Assembly: GCF_905196875.1 (NCBI RefSeq) | Contig: NZ_CAJJWO010000072.1 | Location: forward strand, 1 to 25,431 | DNA: 25,431 nucleotides | From: an uncultured Parabacteroides sp. | Lineage (GTDB): Bacteria; Bacteroidota; Bacteroidia; Bacteroidales; Tannerellaceae | Direction of reading: 5' to 3' | In this document: positions 14,506 to 23,014 of the stretch, piece by piece | Layout of the letters: each line of letters begins with the position of its first letter | Position numbering within the stretch: the first letter of the stretch is position 1 | Program-made: the position numbers and the translations under genes | The notes under the pieces: generated by a model | What the model saw: the letters and a program-made list of their open reading frames with translations, nothing else | The model's database searches: none | What the model was told of the DNA's origin: nothing

Positions 14506-16194
14506 ATGAAAAAGATAGTTAAAGAAGGACTTATATGTGTTATGGTGTCTTTGTCTGTGGGATGTATGGTTTCCTGCAACGACACTCTGGATGAAGTTAT
14601 CTATTCGGAACTGACGAATGATAATGCCTTTAAAACAAAAGATGATGCTCTTGCTGCTACAAATTCAATGTATGGGCCTTTGCATTCGGTTTCGGCGCGT
14701 TCTATTTTTTATCTGAATGATATGACTACCGATGCCTGTTATCGGGAAGCGATGGAGTGTGAAATTCTTAATGAATTGAAGATGAGCAGTTATCAGCATG
14801 TAGGGCAGTCGTGGGACGCTTATTATAAAATGATAAGTCGTGCAAATGTTGTTTTGGATAAGGTCGCTCAGATGGATGATGCTTTGTTTGACGATAATCT
14901 GGAGGCAGGCAAAGCCTTAAAAAGCAGATTACTGGCAGAAGCTCATTTTATGAGAGGTTTTGCTTATTACCAGTTGACTGATTTATTTTATACAGTGCCT
15001 CTTATCATAGATACCGAAACTCCGGTAGATGCAGCTTTACCTCCTGCTACATTGGAGGAGTTGGAAACGCAGATTGAAAAGGATTTGTCGGAAGCAAAAG
15101 GGGGACTGCCCCAAACGTTTGCTTCTACTCTCGATGCCGGACGTCCTACTTTCGGTGCAGCAGCAGGTATGCTATGTCGTTTGCATATGAGAATGGCTGG
15201 GCGTAAGCGTCTGGAAGGTGGTGATGCTACAGCCGACTGGAAAACAGCATTGGATTATGCGAATGCAATTTTGTCTCTTAAGGGTAGTGTTTATGAATTG
15301 CAGCCTCACATAGCTGATGTTTTTGACGCGGAAACGGATAAAGGTTTGTATAATAATGAACTGATTTTTACTGTTCATTCCAGTCATGATATTTCTTCCG
15401 GATCGTCGGATATTGGTATGAATTTTACACCTTGGGAATATGATATGGGCTGGAATCTGTTTAGTGTTCCTTTACAGCTTACCTGGGAATATGAGGTAGA
15501 CGATGAACGTTATTCGGAACTGTTAGTGACAAATTTTGTAGATGTATACGATACGGAAGCTACTGCTCAGCATCGTTATTACAGAATCCCTGAAAGTGTA
15601 GAAGAAGCCGGAGCCGTTTATGAGGAAACTCCTACAATGATTATGAATGAACTGGGTGCCTCATATACAAAGAAGTATAAATATCTGCATACCGGGACAT
15701 ATAATTATAGTACGGAAAATAATATGCCTCTTATTCGTTTGGCTGATATCATTCTTTGTAAGGCTGAAATTCTGAATGAACTGAATGGTCCGACACAGGA
15801 AGCGGTTGATTTGGTAAATGAAATCAGAGCACGTGCTTTTCAGAATGACAGTCATAATCTGAAATTGTCGGATTATTCAAATAAGGATGCTTTGCGTAAT
15901 GCGATTTGTGATGAACGTCTGCTGGAACTGAACAATGAAGGAGTACGCCGTCCGGATCTTATCCGAATGGGACTTTGGAAAGATCGGCTGGATAAGTATA
16001 TTGCCGGTATTAAACTGATGTCAGAATGGAAAGAGAAAAATGCGAAAGACCCGGGTGCTGTCGATTTCTCTTCCGACTGGAAAGTATATCCGCAAGACTT
16101 GACGGAAAACGATATCAGACGTTATTTCCCTGCTCCTAAACGCGAGTTGGATTTGAATCCGGCTTTGGCTGATTGTCGTAGTTTCGCGAAATAA
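14506..16194 (+). CDS. RagB/SusD family nutrient-uptake lipoprotein
   Basis: SusD-like lipoproteins sit on the cell surface as a lid on SusC and bind the glycan. This one has 562 residues. The N-terminus is a lipoprotein signal with candidate lipidated cysteines C20 and C24; C24 in MVSCND is preferred because it is followed by N-D and then the mature SusD start. The N-terminal SusD-like domain includes NAFKTKDDALAATNSMYGPL and the TPR-like helices with LLAEAHFMRGFAYYQLTDLF (about 139-158). The C-terminal SusD domain includes LIRLADIILCKAEILNEL and ends EYLKR-like with RYFPAPKRELDLNPAL, typical for the family. It is 12 bp downstream of susC and certainly co-transcribed. A hairpin follows its stop. 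Confidence 0.95.
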   Translation: MKKIVKEGLICVMVSLSVGCMVSCNDTLDEVIYSELTNDNAFKTKDDALAATNSMYGPLHSVSARSIFYLNDMTTDACYREAMECEILNELKMSSYQHVGQSWDAYYKMISRANVVLDKVAQMDDALFDDNLEAGKALKSRLLAEAHFMRGFAYYQLTDLFYTVPLIIDTETPVDAALPPATLEELETQIEKDLSEAKGGLPQTFASTLDAGRPTFGAAAGMLCRLHMRMAGRKRLEGGDATADWKTALDYANAILSLKGSVYELQPHIADVFDAETDKGLYNNELIFTVHSSHDISSGSSDIGMNFTPWEYDMGWNLFSVPLQLTWEYEVDDERYSELLVTNFVDVYDTEATAQHRYYRIPESVEEAGAVYEETPTMIMNELGASYTKKYKYLHTGTYNYSTENNMPLIRLADIILCKAEILNELNGPTQEAVDLVNEIRARAFQNDSHNLKLSDYSNKDALRNAICDERLLELNNEGVRRPDLIRMGLWKDRLDKYIAGIKLMSEWKEKNAKDPGAVDFSSDWKVYPQDLTENDIRRYFPAPKRELDLNPALADCRSFAK

Positions 16195-16200
16195 AATCTT

Positions 16201-16236
16201 TTTCGGGCTATCTGAGATTTTTCGGATAGCTCGAAA
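16201..16236 (+). terminator. Hairpin downstream of susD, possible attenuator or mRNA-stability element
   Basis: TTTCGGGCTATC (16201-16212) and GATAGCTCGAAA (16225-16236) pair over 12 positions, with one G-U pair, around a 12-base loop. No U-run follows, so it is a poor intrinsic terminator. Its place after susD fits a partial terminator or a 3'-end stabiliser that keeps susCD mRNA above the enzyme genes. Confidence 0.5.
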
Positions 16237-16292
16237 TATTGTCTAGTCTGTTGATTGTAAATAAAACATTGTTTAAATAACACCTTAAATAA

Positions 16293-17702
16293 ATGAAAAC
16301 ACGGAGATTCCTATTATTCTTATGTCTGTCGATTTTCTTCATTTCTTGTACGAAAGATGATGATACGTCTGCTGTTGATTTAATAAAATCAATTCAGGCT
16401 GCTGTCCAGCCGAATAATGCTTTGCGCGTTGATATCACACTCTCGCTAAAAAAAGAATCATCTTGCCGGATACATTATTGGAAAGAGGGAGATGAATCAT
16501 CAAAGAAACAAACATCGGTTTCAGAAGAGGCTTCGTCCATTGTTATGACGCTGGTTTTCCTGGAACCGAAAACAACTTATCATTTTCAGGTTGAGGTTAC
16601 ATCCGGTTCTGAATCGGTGGTTTCTGATGAATATAAGTTTACAACAGAAAATTTGCCTGTTGAAGTTCCGGTTTGTTCTGTTATTTCGGATGATTTGAAA
16701 GAAGATGTGGCGGGTTATATTTTGTTGATGCAACCCGAGAATCCCGGATATGTAGAAGTTATAGATACTAAAGGTACAGTTGTTTGGTACGAGAAAATGC
16801 ATGAGAATGTGATCGTTGCTACCTTCGATTCTAATACAAATACGTTTTCTTGTATCACAGGAAACCATCCGGGCAAGGCGTATACCGGTAAAAATCTGGT
16901 GGTGATGGATATCTATGGTAATCGGTTGTTGAAGAAAAATGCAGAAGATATGTATGTTCATCACGATGTCCGTCGTCTTCCAGATGGCAACTTAGTTGTA
17001 ATACATTATCTGCCCAGAGCTTTTGATTTATCACAGTATGGAGGAAACACTGAGGAGATGGTTTGGGGAGATGGATATTCTATTTTGGATATGCAGGGAA
17101 ACGTATTAAAACAGTGGGATTGTTTTAATGAATTAAATCCTCAGGATGATCCGAATATTATGAAGATTGTAGCCGCTACCGAGGTGTTGGACAATCCGAT
17201 TAAATACAGAGAAGACTGGCTTCATGCAAATTCTATAAACTTTGATTCTGATGGGAATTTTTATATGTCATTTAATTGGCGGAGTGAGTTGTGGAAAATA
17301 AATGCAGAAACAGGAAAGGTTTCTTACAGAGTCGGAAAAGATGGGAATGTGAATTTGCCATCCGAGGGTATTGCTTCCGGTATGCATAGTGTGCTGCCTG
17401 TTTCTCCTGATAAAGTATTGGTATATGATAATGGATTGATGAATCATATATCCAGAGCTTTGTTGTATAATATTGATGAGACTTCGAGAAATGTAACTAT
17501 TGATTTGAATGTGCCGTTGGATGTAGCCTATACATCTCCTTATATGAGTAGTGTTCGTTTTATAAACGATAACTTGCTGCTTTTTGGTGGAACTTTCAGC
17601 AAATGTATTGTCTTTACAACAAGGGATGGCAAGGTTTTACGAACTTTAAGTACAATGTTCCAGTCATTCAGAGCAGACTATATTCCTGATATAAATTATT
17701 AG
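16293..17702 (+). CDS. Aryl-sulfate sulfotransferase (ASST)-like lipoprotein
   Basis: ASST enzymes move a sulfate group from one phenolic sulfate ester to another phenol acceptor without PAPS, through a sulfo-histidine intermediate on a six-bladed beta-propeller. This 469-residue protein has a lipoprotein signal (cysteine C19 in FFISCTKDDD), a fibronectin-III-like N-terminal domain (about 30-117), and a propeller with repeated blades such as DIYGNRLLKKN and LDMQGNVLKQWD. Residues matching the ASST active site by local context are H223/H224 (YVHHDVRRLPDGN), H311 and N313 (DWLHANSINFDSDGN), R330 (FNWRSELWKI) and H365 (GMHSVLPV). The catalytic set therefore appears complete. It lies 98 bp after susD and 17 bp before the DUF4838 gene. 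A non-catalytic propeller that only binds ligand is the alternative, but less likely. Confidence 0.82.
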   Translation: MKTRRFLLFLCLSIFFISCTKDDDTSAVDLIKSIQAAVQPNNALRVDITLSLKKESSCRIHYWKEGDESSKKQTSVSEEASSIVMTLVFLEPKTTYHFQVEVTSGSESVVSDEYKFTTENLPVEVPVCSVISDDLKEDVAGYILLMQPENPGYVEVIDTKGTVVWYEKMHENVIVATFDSNTNTFSCITGNHPGKAYTGKNLVVMDIYGNRLLKKNAEDMYVHHDVRRLPDGNLVVIHYLPRAFDLSQYGGNTEEMVWGDGYSILDMQGNVLKQWDCFNELNPQDDPNIMKIVAATEVLDNPIKYREDWLHANSINFDSDGNFYMSFNWRSELWKINAETGKVSYRVGKDGNVNLPSEGIASGMHSVLPVSPDKVLVYDNGLMNHISRALLYNIDETSRNVTIDLNVPLDVAYTSPYMSSVRFINDNLLLFGGTFSKCIVFTTRDGKVLRTLSTMFQSFRADYIPDINY

Positions 17703-17719
17703 TTTTAAATTGTGATACC

Positions 17720-19999
17720 ATGAGATATTTGAAATATCTGTTTTTTATTTTTGTCTTGCTTGCCTGCACAAAATCAGATTTGACAATCGTGTCTCCTTCG
17801 CAGTCTTTTCGGATAGTTTTACCGAAAGATGCCACTTCGGAGGAGAAAGCGTCGGCAACTGTTTTGCAAGACTATCTGAAAAGAATTACCGGACAACAGT
17901 TGGAACTATCGACTGCTGATCGGATTGATAGTAAAAATAATATAGTAATTTGCAGTGAAGGTCGGGATCTGTTAGCAGGTCCGGAAAACGTTGATTTGGG
18001 AGAAGATGGATTTCATATATATACGAATAAAGGGAATCTCTATATTGTCGGGGGAACCGGTAAAGGAGTAGTGTATGCTGTATATACTTTTCTGGAAGAA
18101 TATCTGAATTGCCGTATGTATACGGCGGATGTGCAGATTATACCGGAAAAAAAAGTACTGTCAATACCTCCTCAGATTGATAACCGGCAGGTACCGATGC
18201 TGAAACACCGGCATTTGGGATACAGAGGTTCTGGGGTTGGGGAATATGCTTTGTGGAATAAACTGAGTCCGCCAATAGGTGCTCCCGAGTCCCGTTGGGG
18301 ATTATTTGCCGAAAGTCTCGGCCTTTTGTTGCCTGCCGATAAGTATTATAAAAAACATCCGGAGTATTATTCTTTATATAACGGAAAAAGAGTGCCTTCG
18401 CAATTGTGTCTTTCCAATCCGGAAGTATTGAAATTGGTAGTTGCCAATTTGAAAGAAGAAATGAAGAATAAGCCGGATGCTATTTATTGGTCGGTCAGTC
18501 AGAATGATAATGTGGGGTACTGTCATTGTGATGTATGTGCAGCGATCGATAAAGAGGAAGGGAATCCGTCCGGATCTATTATTCGTTTTGTAAACCAGAT
18601 AGCCGGACAATTTCCGGACAAAATGATTTCGACATTAGCATATACTTATTCGAGAGGGGCACCAGTTAAAACCAAACCGGCAGATAATGTTAATATTATG
18701 TTTTGCAATATTGAATGTAACCGGAGCTGTCCACTGGAAAGTGACTCTATTTCTGCTTCATTCAGAAAAGATATGACAGATTGGTCTAAAATAGCGAAGA
18801 ATATTTTTGTATGGGATTATGTCATTCAGTTTAAAAATCTGGTAAGCCCTTTCCCTAATCTCAGGACATTACAACCAAATCTCGATTATTTTGTAAAACA
18901 TAACGTAACGGGGATTTTTGAACAAGGTAATCGTGAGGTGGGGGGTGAGCTTAGCGAACTTCGTTCTTATCTTCTGGCTAAATTAATGTGGAATCCTTCT
19001 CTAAATGCTGATTCCATAATTACAGATTTTACAAATGGTTATTATGGTAAAGGAGGAATTTATATTAAAGAATATATAGACCTGCTTCATGACAATCTTG
19101 AGAAATCGGGCGATCGCTTATCTATATTCGGTAATACATTGGATCCTAAAAAAAGCTATCTTTCTCCCGAATGTCTTCAGGTATATGGAGAACTTTTTGA
19201 CAAGGCTGAGAAGGCGGAACAAGATCATCCCGATGTTTTACAACGCATAAAAACAGCTCGTTTGCCTATTACGTATGTGGAAATAGAACAGGCGAGAGTA
19301 AATCCTTTCGGAGAAGGTAGTTTGTTTATAGAGGAAAATGGTATTTATGTTTTAAATGATCCTTTTATCAATAAGATTAATGATTTTATTGCGAATTGTA
19401 AACGTCAGGGCATTACGCGTCTATCTGAATGGCATACGACTCCGGATGAATATCTGGAAATAATCAAATCGTATACAGACATGGATTTTAACGGGAATAA
19501 GGCGCTAGGTAAGAAATGTGTGATAACTCCTGATATATTTGTCAAAAATCCTAACGCTGATCCTAATGTTTTAACAGATGGAATGTATGGAACAAATGAG
19601 TACTCGTCAATGTGGCTAAGGACAAACGAAAAGAGCTATGAGATTGTAGTAGACCTAGACTCATTGACTTCTGTAAACGGGATTGCAGCTCATTTTATGA
19701 ACAATAACAGCAGTTCGGTCTTTCTTCCTTCGATGGTTGAATTTTATCTCTCGAAAGATGCTGTAAACTATCGAAGAGTTGGAGGACAAAAAGGTCCTGC
19801 TACGATAAATACCAACGGTCCGGCAGGATCGTATGCGAGTGGGACAAAACCTATTCCTGTATTTTATAAAGTAACGGATCTGACTCAACAGGCCCGGTGG
19901 GTTAAAATAAAAGTTACTTCTATTGGGGATTGTCCGGTATGGCATCCGGATGTTGGTGCACCGGCATTAACTTTGATAGATGAGATCGTAATACAATGA
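17720..19999 (+). CDS. DUF4838 lipoprotein with C-terminal discoidin-like (F5/8 type C) domain
   Basis: This 759-residue exported protein is probably a glycoside hydrolase-like enzyme of unknown specificity. The signal has a lipobox with C16 (VLLACTKSD). Residues about 24-135 look like the N-terminal domain seen before GH20 and GH67 catalytic barrels (EEKASATVLQDYLKRITGQQ, then LYIVGGTGKGVVYAVYTFLE). The central DUF4838 region (about 160-470) includes YWSVSQNDNVGYCHCDVC (256-273), with the C-x-C-x2-C trio typical of the family. The C-terminus (about 600-759) is a beta-rich domain resembling F5/8 type C carbohydrate-binding modules (VLTDGMYGTNEYSSMWLRTN and WVKIKVTSIGDCPVWHPD). It is 17 bp after the ASST gene and 26 bp before GH18, so co-transcribed. 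Its substrate cannot be told from sequence. Confidence 0.85.
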   Translation: MRYLKYLFFIFVLLACTKSDLTIVSPSQSFRIVLPKDATSEEKASATVLQDYLKRITGQQLELSTADRIDSKNNIVICSEGRDLLAGPENVDLGEDGFHIYTNKGNLYIVGGTGKGVVYAVYTFLEEYLNCRMYTADVQIIPEKKVLSIPPQIDNRQVPMLKHRHLGYRGSGVGEYALWNKLSPPIGAPESRWGLFAESLGLLLPADKYYKKHPEYYSLYNGKRVPSQLCLSNPEVLKLVVANLKEEMKNKPDAIYWSVSQNDNVGYCHCDVCAAIDKEEGNPSGSIIRFVNQIAGQFPDKMISTLAYTYSRGAPVKTKPADNVNIMFCNIECNRSCPLESDSISASFRKDMTDWSKIAKNIFVWDYVIQFKNLVSPFPNLRTLQPNLDYFVKHNVTGIFEQGNREVGGELSELRSYLLAKLMWNPSLNADSIITDFTNGYYGKGGIYIKEYIDLLHDNLEKSGDRLSIFGNTLDPKKSYLSPECLQVYGELFDKAEKAEQDHPDVLQRIKTARLPITYVEIEQARVNPFGEGSLFIEENGIYVLNDPFINKINDFIANCKRQGITRLSEWHTTPDEYLEIIKSYTDMDFNGNKALGKKCVITPDIFVKNPNADPNVLTDGMYGTNEYSSMWLRTNEKSYEIVVDLDSLTSVNGIAAHFMNNNSSSVFLPSMVEFYLSKDAVNYRRVGGQKGPATINTNGPAGSYASGTKPIPVFYKVTDLTQQARWVKIKVTSIGDCPVWHPDVGAPALTLIDEIVIQ

Positions 20000-20025
20000 A
20001 CATAAATTTTAAATTATAGTAGGAT

Positions 20026-21150
20026 ATGGAAAGCTTAAAACTATGCATAATATTTGTTTTGTTATTTACTTCATGCTCTTTTCAGAAGAAAGTACAGAAA
20101 GAAAATTTTAAGTTTGTACATGGTACTTATTCTGTAGATTCCCGTTTGGAGTCGAAGGAAGAAATAGATAAGTCTGATTTTAGTAACTTTCAGTTTGTTT
20201 ATTTAATGGCGGGACCTAAGTGGAATATTGCTGATTTTGATTTATCTCAGGATGAAATAATAGAAAAACTAGTAAAACATCATCAATATGAGGTGTCTGT
20301 TAATGAAAAGATAGCTTTAGTACCTTATTTGATAAATAAAGTACATGCGGACAGTTGTAGAATCCTAATATCATTTCCGGGAACGATATTCGATAAGATT
20401 GCGGAAGATGATTCTCGGCGGATTAAGTTCGCGAATATGATGGCAGAATTTGTAAAGAAGTATGATTATGATGGAGTGGAACTCGATTGGGAAAAAACTG
20501 TTGATTTAAAGCTGCATTATGAGTTTATGAAAGATATACGGTTTGCTTTGGATAAGCAGGAACAATATTTACAAAAACCCTTGTATCTGACATCGGCTTT
20601 GAATTTTGCAGAAAAATATACACAGGCAGAGGCCGATTCGGTTAGTAAATATGTCGATTTCTTAAATGTAATGATGTATGATATGGGAGGAGGTATTTGG
20701 GACTCTGTTGCCACCTATAATACACCGTTGCAATTGATGAAAGATTTTTCTAAACGTTGGGATGTTTTTGATCCTCAGAAATTGTGTATAGGTTTGGCTA
20801 GTTATGGGTTTTACTATAAAGGCATATCTCCGGGTGAGAAAACCGAAAAAGCATTAAATAATTATGGTAGATATATGGATTATAATGAACTACCACCTTT
20901 GTTGCGACAGGGGTGGACGGAAGAATATAATCCGATTGAATTTGTATCTTATTTCTTTTCTCCGGATAGAAAGGAATTTATAACAATGGATAATCAACAA
21001 TCTTTGTACTCTAAAATGGAATGGATTTTTAGTAAAAATTACAAAGGAGTGTTTTGGTGGGAGTTTCATTCTGATTTTCAGATGCTTGGTGATAGGAAGG
21101 GGACGCATGCTTTAATGGATTATGTCTCATCGTTAATTGATAATAATTGA
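20026..21150 (+). CDS. Glycoside hydrolase family 18 lipoprotein (endo-beta-N-acetylglucosaminidase or chitinase type)
   Basis: GH18 enzymes cut beta-1,4 bonds next to GlcNAc, in chitin or in the chitobiose core of N-glycans, by substrate-assisted catalysis. This 374-residue protein has a lipoprotein signal (C17 in LLFTSCSFQ). Other GH18 marks are SCRILISFPG (110-119), the catalytic segment DGVELDWE (149-156, with proton donor E156 and D154), the MYD motif (217-219) and the late Trp pair in GVFWWEFHSD (341-350). The usual D/N two residues after Gly in DGxDxDxE is Glu (E152) here, which is noteworthy. The single-domain size and lipid anchor fit PUL endo-glycosidases. The gene is markedly AT-rich. 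It is the last gene of the operon, followed by a terminator at 21180. Confidence 0.88.
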   Translation: MESLKLCIIFVLLFTSCSFQKKVQKENFKFVHGTYSVDSRLESKEEIDKSDFSNFQFVYLMAGPKWNIADFDLSQDEIIEKLVKHHQYEVSVNEKIALVPYLINKVHADSCRILISFPGTIFDKIAEDDSRRIKFANMMAEFVKKYDYDGVELDWEKTVDLKLHYEFMKDIRFALDKQEQYLQKPLYLTSALNFAEKYTQAEADSVSKYVDFLNVMMYDMGGGIWDSVATYNTPLQLMKDFSKRWDVFDPQKLCIGLASYGFYYKGISPGEKTEKALNNYGRYMDYNELPPLLRQGWTEEYNPIEFVSYFFSPDRKEFITMDNQQSLYSKMEWIFSKNYKGVFWWEFHSDFQMLGDRKGTHALMDYVSSLIDNN

Positions 21151-21179
21151 TTACCTTTATTACGTCGTTATTATATTGT

Positions 21180-21217
21180 CAGCCAAATATATTTCATAAT
21201 GTATTTGGCTGGTTTTT
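21180..21217 (+). terminator. Rho-independent terminator after the GH18 gene
   Basis: CAGCCAAATA (21180-21189) pairs with TATTTGGCTG (21202-21211) around a 12-base loop and is followed by GTTTTTATT. It lies 30 bp past the GH18 stop and should end the PUL operon, so the GH20 gene likely has its own promoter. Confidence 0.8.
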
Positions 21218-21223
21218 ATTATA

Positions 21224-21231
21224 TAAGTTTG
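21224..21231 (+). promoter_or_regulatory. Candidate -7 box for the GH20 gene
   Basis: TAAGTTTG fits TAnnTTTG just after the terminator U-run. A TTTG at 21204-21207 lies within the terminator stem, only 16 bp upstream, which is shorter than usual. The ATG at 21308 is 76 bp further on. Confidence 0.35.
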
Positions 21232-21307
21232 TATATTCTGTTTTTATAATATTACTTTGTAGTATGTGATTTTACAATATCTTAATATCTAATAAAATTG
21301 AAAGTTC

Positions 21308-22900
21308 ATGAAAACAAGCATGTTAATTTTTCTATCTTCCCTATTTCTTTGTGCCTGTCAGGCCCCTCCCGTTGAAGAATACACGATCATCCCGCAACCT
21401 CAGGAGATCAGTTATACCCCGGGATTCTTTAAGATGAGTAATCAGCCGGTAATATCTTACTCCGGGAATCTTGTTAATGAAGCTCAGTATTTACAGAATG
21501 TCCTTGCTGCTGATTTTTCAGTAAATGCAACCCTTAAGGAAGGCAAGGGAGATATAAACCTTGTGCTCGACCCGGCTGTATTGGCGGATAAACCGGAAGG
21601 TTATCAACTTGAAGTGGCTTCTGGTAAGATCGCAATAAAGTCCAGTACTCCAGCCGGCGTTTTGAACGGAGTACAAACCCTGCGTCAGATTATAAAGGAA
21701 AAAGATGGGAAATATGTCGTACAAAGAGCGGCTGTTTCCGATTATCCGGCTTTTTCCTGGCGTGCCTTTATGTTGGATGAAGGACGTTATTTTAAAGGAA
21801 AGGATGTGGTGCTGAAATTGTTGGATGAAATGGCAGGATTGAAAATGAATGTTTTTCATTGGCACCTTACAAATGACCAGGGGTGGAGAATTGAGATAAA
21901 GAAATATCCGAAGCTAACGGAGATTGGTGCTTTCCGTGACTCATCAGAGATCAATCATTTTAATAGTGATGTGTATGACGGCAAACGGCACGGAGGATTT
22001 TATACCCAGGCGGAAATCAAAGAAATTGTAGATTATGCCTCTAAACGTCATATCACAATTGTGCCGGAAGTAAGTATGCCGGGACATGCCAGTGCTGCTA
22101 TAGCTTCCTATCCCTGGTTGGGAACCAGTGGTAAGCAGATCAAAGTTCCGGGTAAATTCGGTGTGCATTATGAAGTTTTTAACGTGTCTGATCCGAAAGT
22201 AATGCAGTTCTTTGATGATGTCACGAATGAAGTGATTGCCCTGTTCCCAGGTTCGGTATTCCATATCGGAGGGGATGAAGTTAAATACGATCAATGGAAA
22301 GCTTCGCCGGCTATCCGTAACTATATGACAAAGAAAGGGTTGAAAACACCGGCTGAACTTCAGGTCTATTTTACGAATGAGATCTCGAATATGTTGTCTT
22401 CGAAAGGAAAACGAATGATGGGATGGAACGAAATTACGGGTGATAAACTACATGAGTACCAGTCTGCTGAAGATACAAAAGAGGTAGAACAGCAGTTGGC
22501 TAAAGGTACGATCGTTCATTTCTGGAAAGGAGATCCGGCTCTTATCAAGAAGACGATTGATAAGGGATATGATGTGGTAAATTCTTATCATGAATATACT
22601 TATGTAGATTATAATTATGAGTCGATTCCTTTATCTAAAGCCTACGCATTCGATCCGGTTCCGGAAGGATTGTCTCCCGAGGAACAAAGTAGAGTGTTGG
22701 GACTGGGTTGCCAGATGTGGGGTGAATTTATTCCTACGGTTGAGAGTATGAACCGACTGGTCTATCCGCGTATTGCAGCTTATGCAGAAACAGGGTGGAC
22801 AGGTTCAGAAAAAAAAGATTATACTCGTTTCCTGAGATCGCTTGATTATTTTACTGGCAAGTGGATCGCTGAGGGAATCGTTATAGGGCCGACCGAATAA
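21308..22900 (+). CDS. GH20 beta-N-acetylhexosaminidase lipoprotein
   Basis: The enzyme removes non-reducing terminal beta-GlcNAc or GalNAc using the substrate's acetamido group as nucleophile. This protein has 530 residues. The signal ends at lipobox cysteine C17 (LFLCACQAP). The N-terminal GH20b domain (about 25-145) includes GYQLEVASGKIAIKSSTPAG. The catalytic barrel starts at YPAFSWRAFMLDEGRYF (about 146-162), with NVFHWHLTNDQGWRIEIKKY (181-200), PEVSMPGHASAAIASYPWLG (253-272) and the catalytic pair D323-E324 in HIGGDE. A late GCQMWGEF supplies the conserved Trp. All key residues are present. It stands behind a terminator but in the same direction as the PUL and fits as the exo-acting partner of the GH18 enzyme. 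Specificity for GlcNAc over GalNAc cannot be told. Confidence 0.95.
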   Translation: MKTSMLIFLSSLFLCACQAPPVEEYTIIPQPQEISYTPGFFKMSNQPVISYSGNLVNEAQYLQNVLAADFSVNATLKEGKGDINLVLDPAVLADKPEGYQLEVASGKIAIKSSTPAGVLNGVQTLRQIIKEKDGKYVVQRAAVSDYPAFSWRAFMLDEGRYFKGKDVVLKLLDEMAGLKMNVFHWHLTNDQGWRIEIKKYPKLTEIGAFRDSSEINHFNSDVYDGKRHGGFYTQAEIKEIVDYASKRHITIVPEVSMPGHASAAIASYPWLGTSGKQIKVPGKFGVHYEVFNVSDPKVMQFFDDVTNEVIALFPGSVFHIGGDEVKYDQWKASPAIRNYMTKKGLKTPAELQVYFTNEISNMLSSKGKRMMGWNEITGDKLHEYQSAEDTKEVEQQLAKGTIVHFWKGDPALIKKTIDKGYDVVNSYHEYTYVDYNYESIPLSKAYAFDPVPEGLSPEEQSRVLGLGCQMWGEFIPTVESMNRLVYPRIAAYAETGWTGSEKKDYTRFLRSLDYFTGKWIAEGIVIGPTE

Positions 22901-22915
22901 AAAAAGAATTTTTTT
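22899..22915 (+). terminator. Weak A7/T7 hairpin after the GH20 gene
   Basis: Seven A, a GAA loop and seven T directly overlap the GH20 stop. The stem is all A-T, so it could be a weak terminator at best, or just a poly-A/poly-T tract. Confidence 0.3.
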
Positions 22916-23014
22916 AGCGGAACGATTAAACTATTTCCAAATAACAGTGTCTATTACTTCGAAGCGCTTCACAAACAAAGATATATTAATTAAGTAAGTA
23001 ATAAGTAATAGTTT

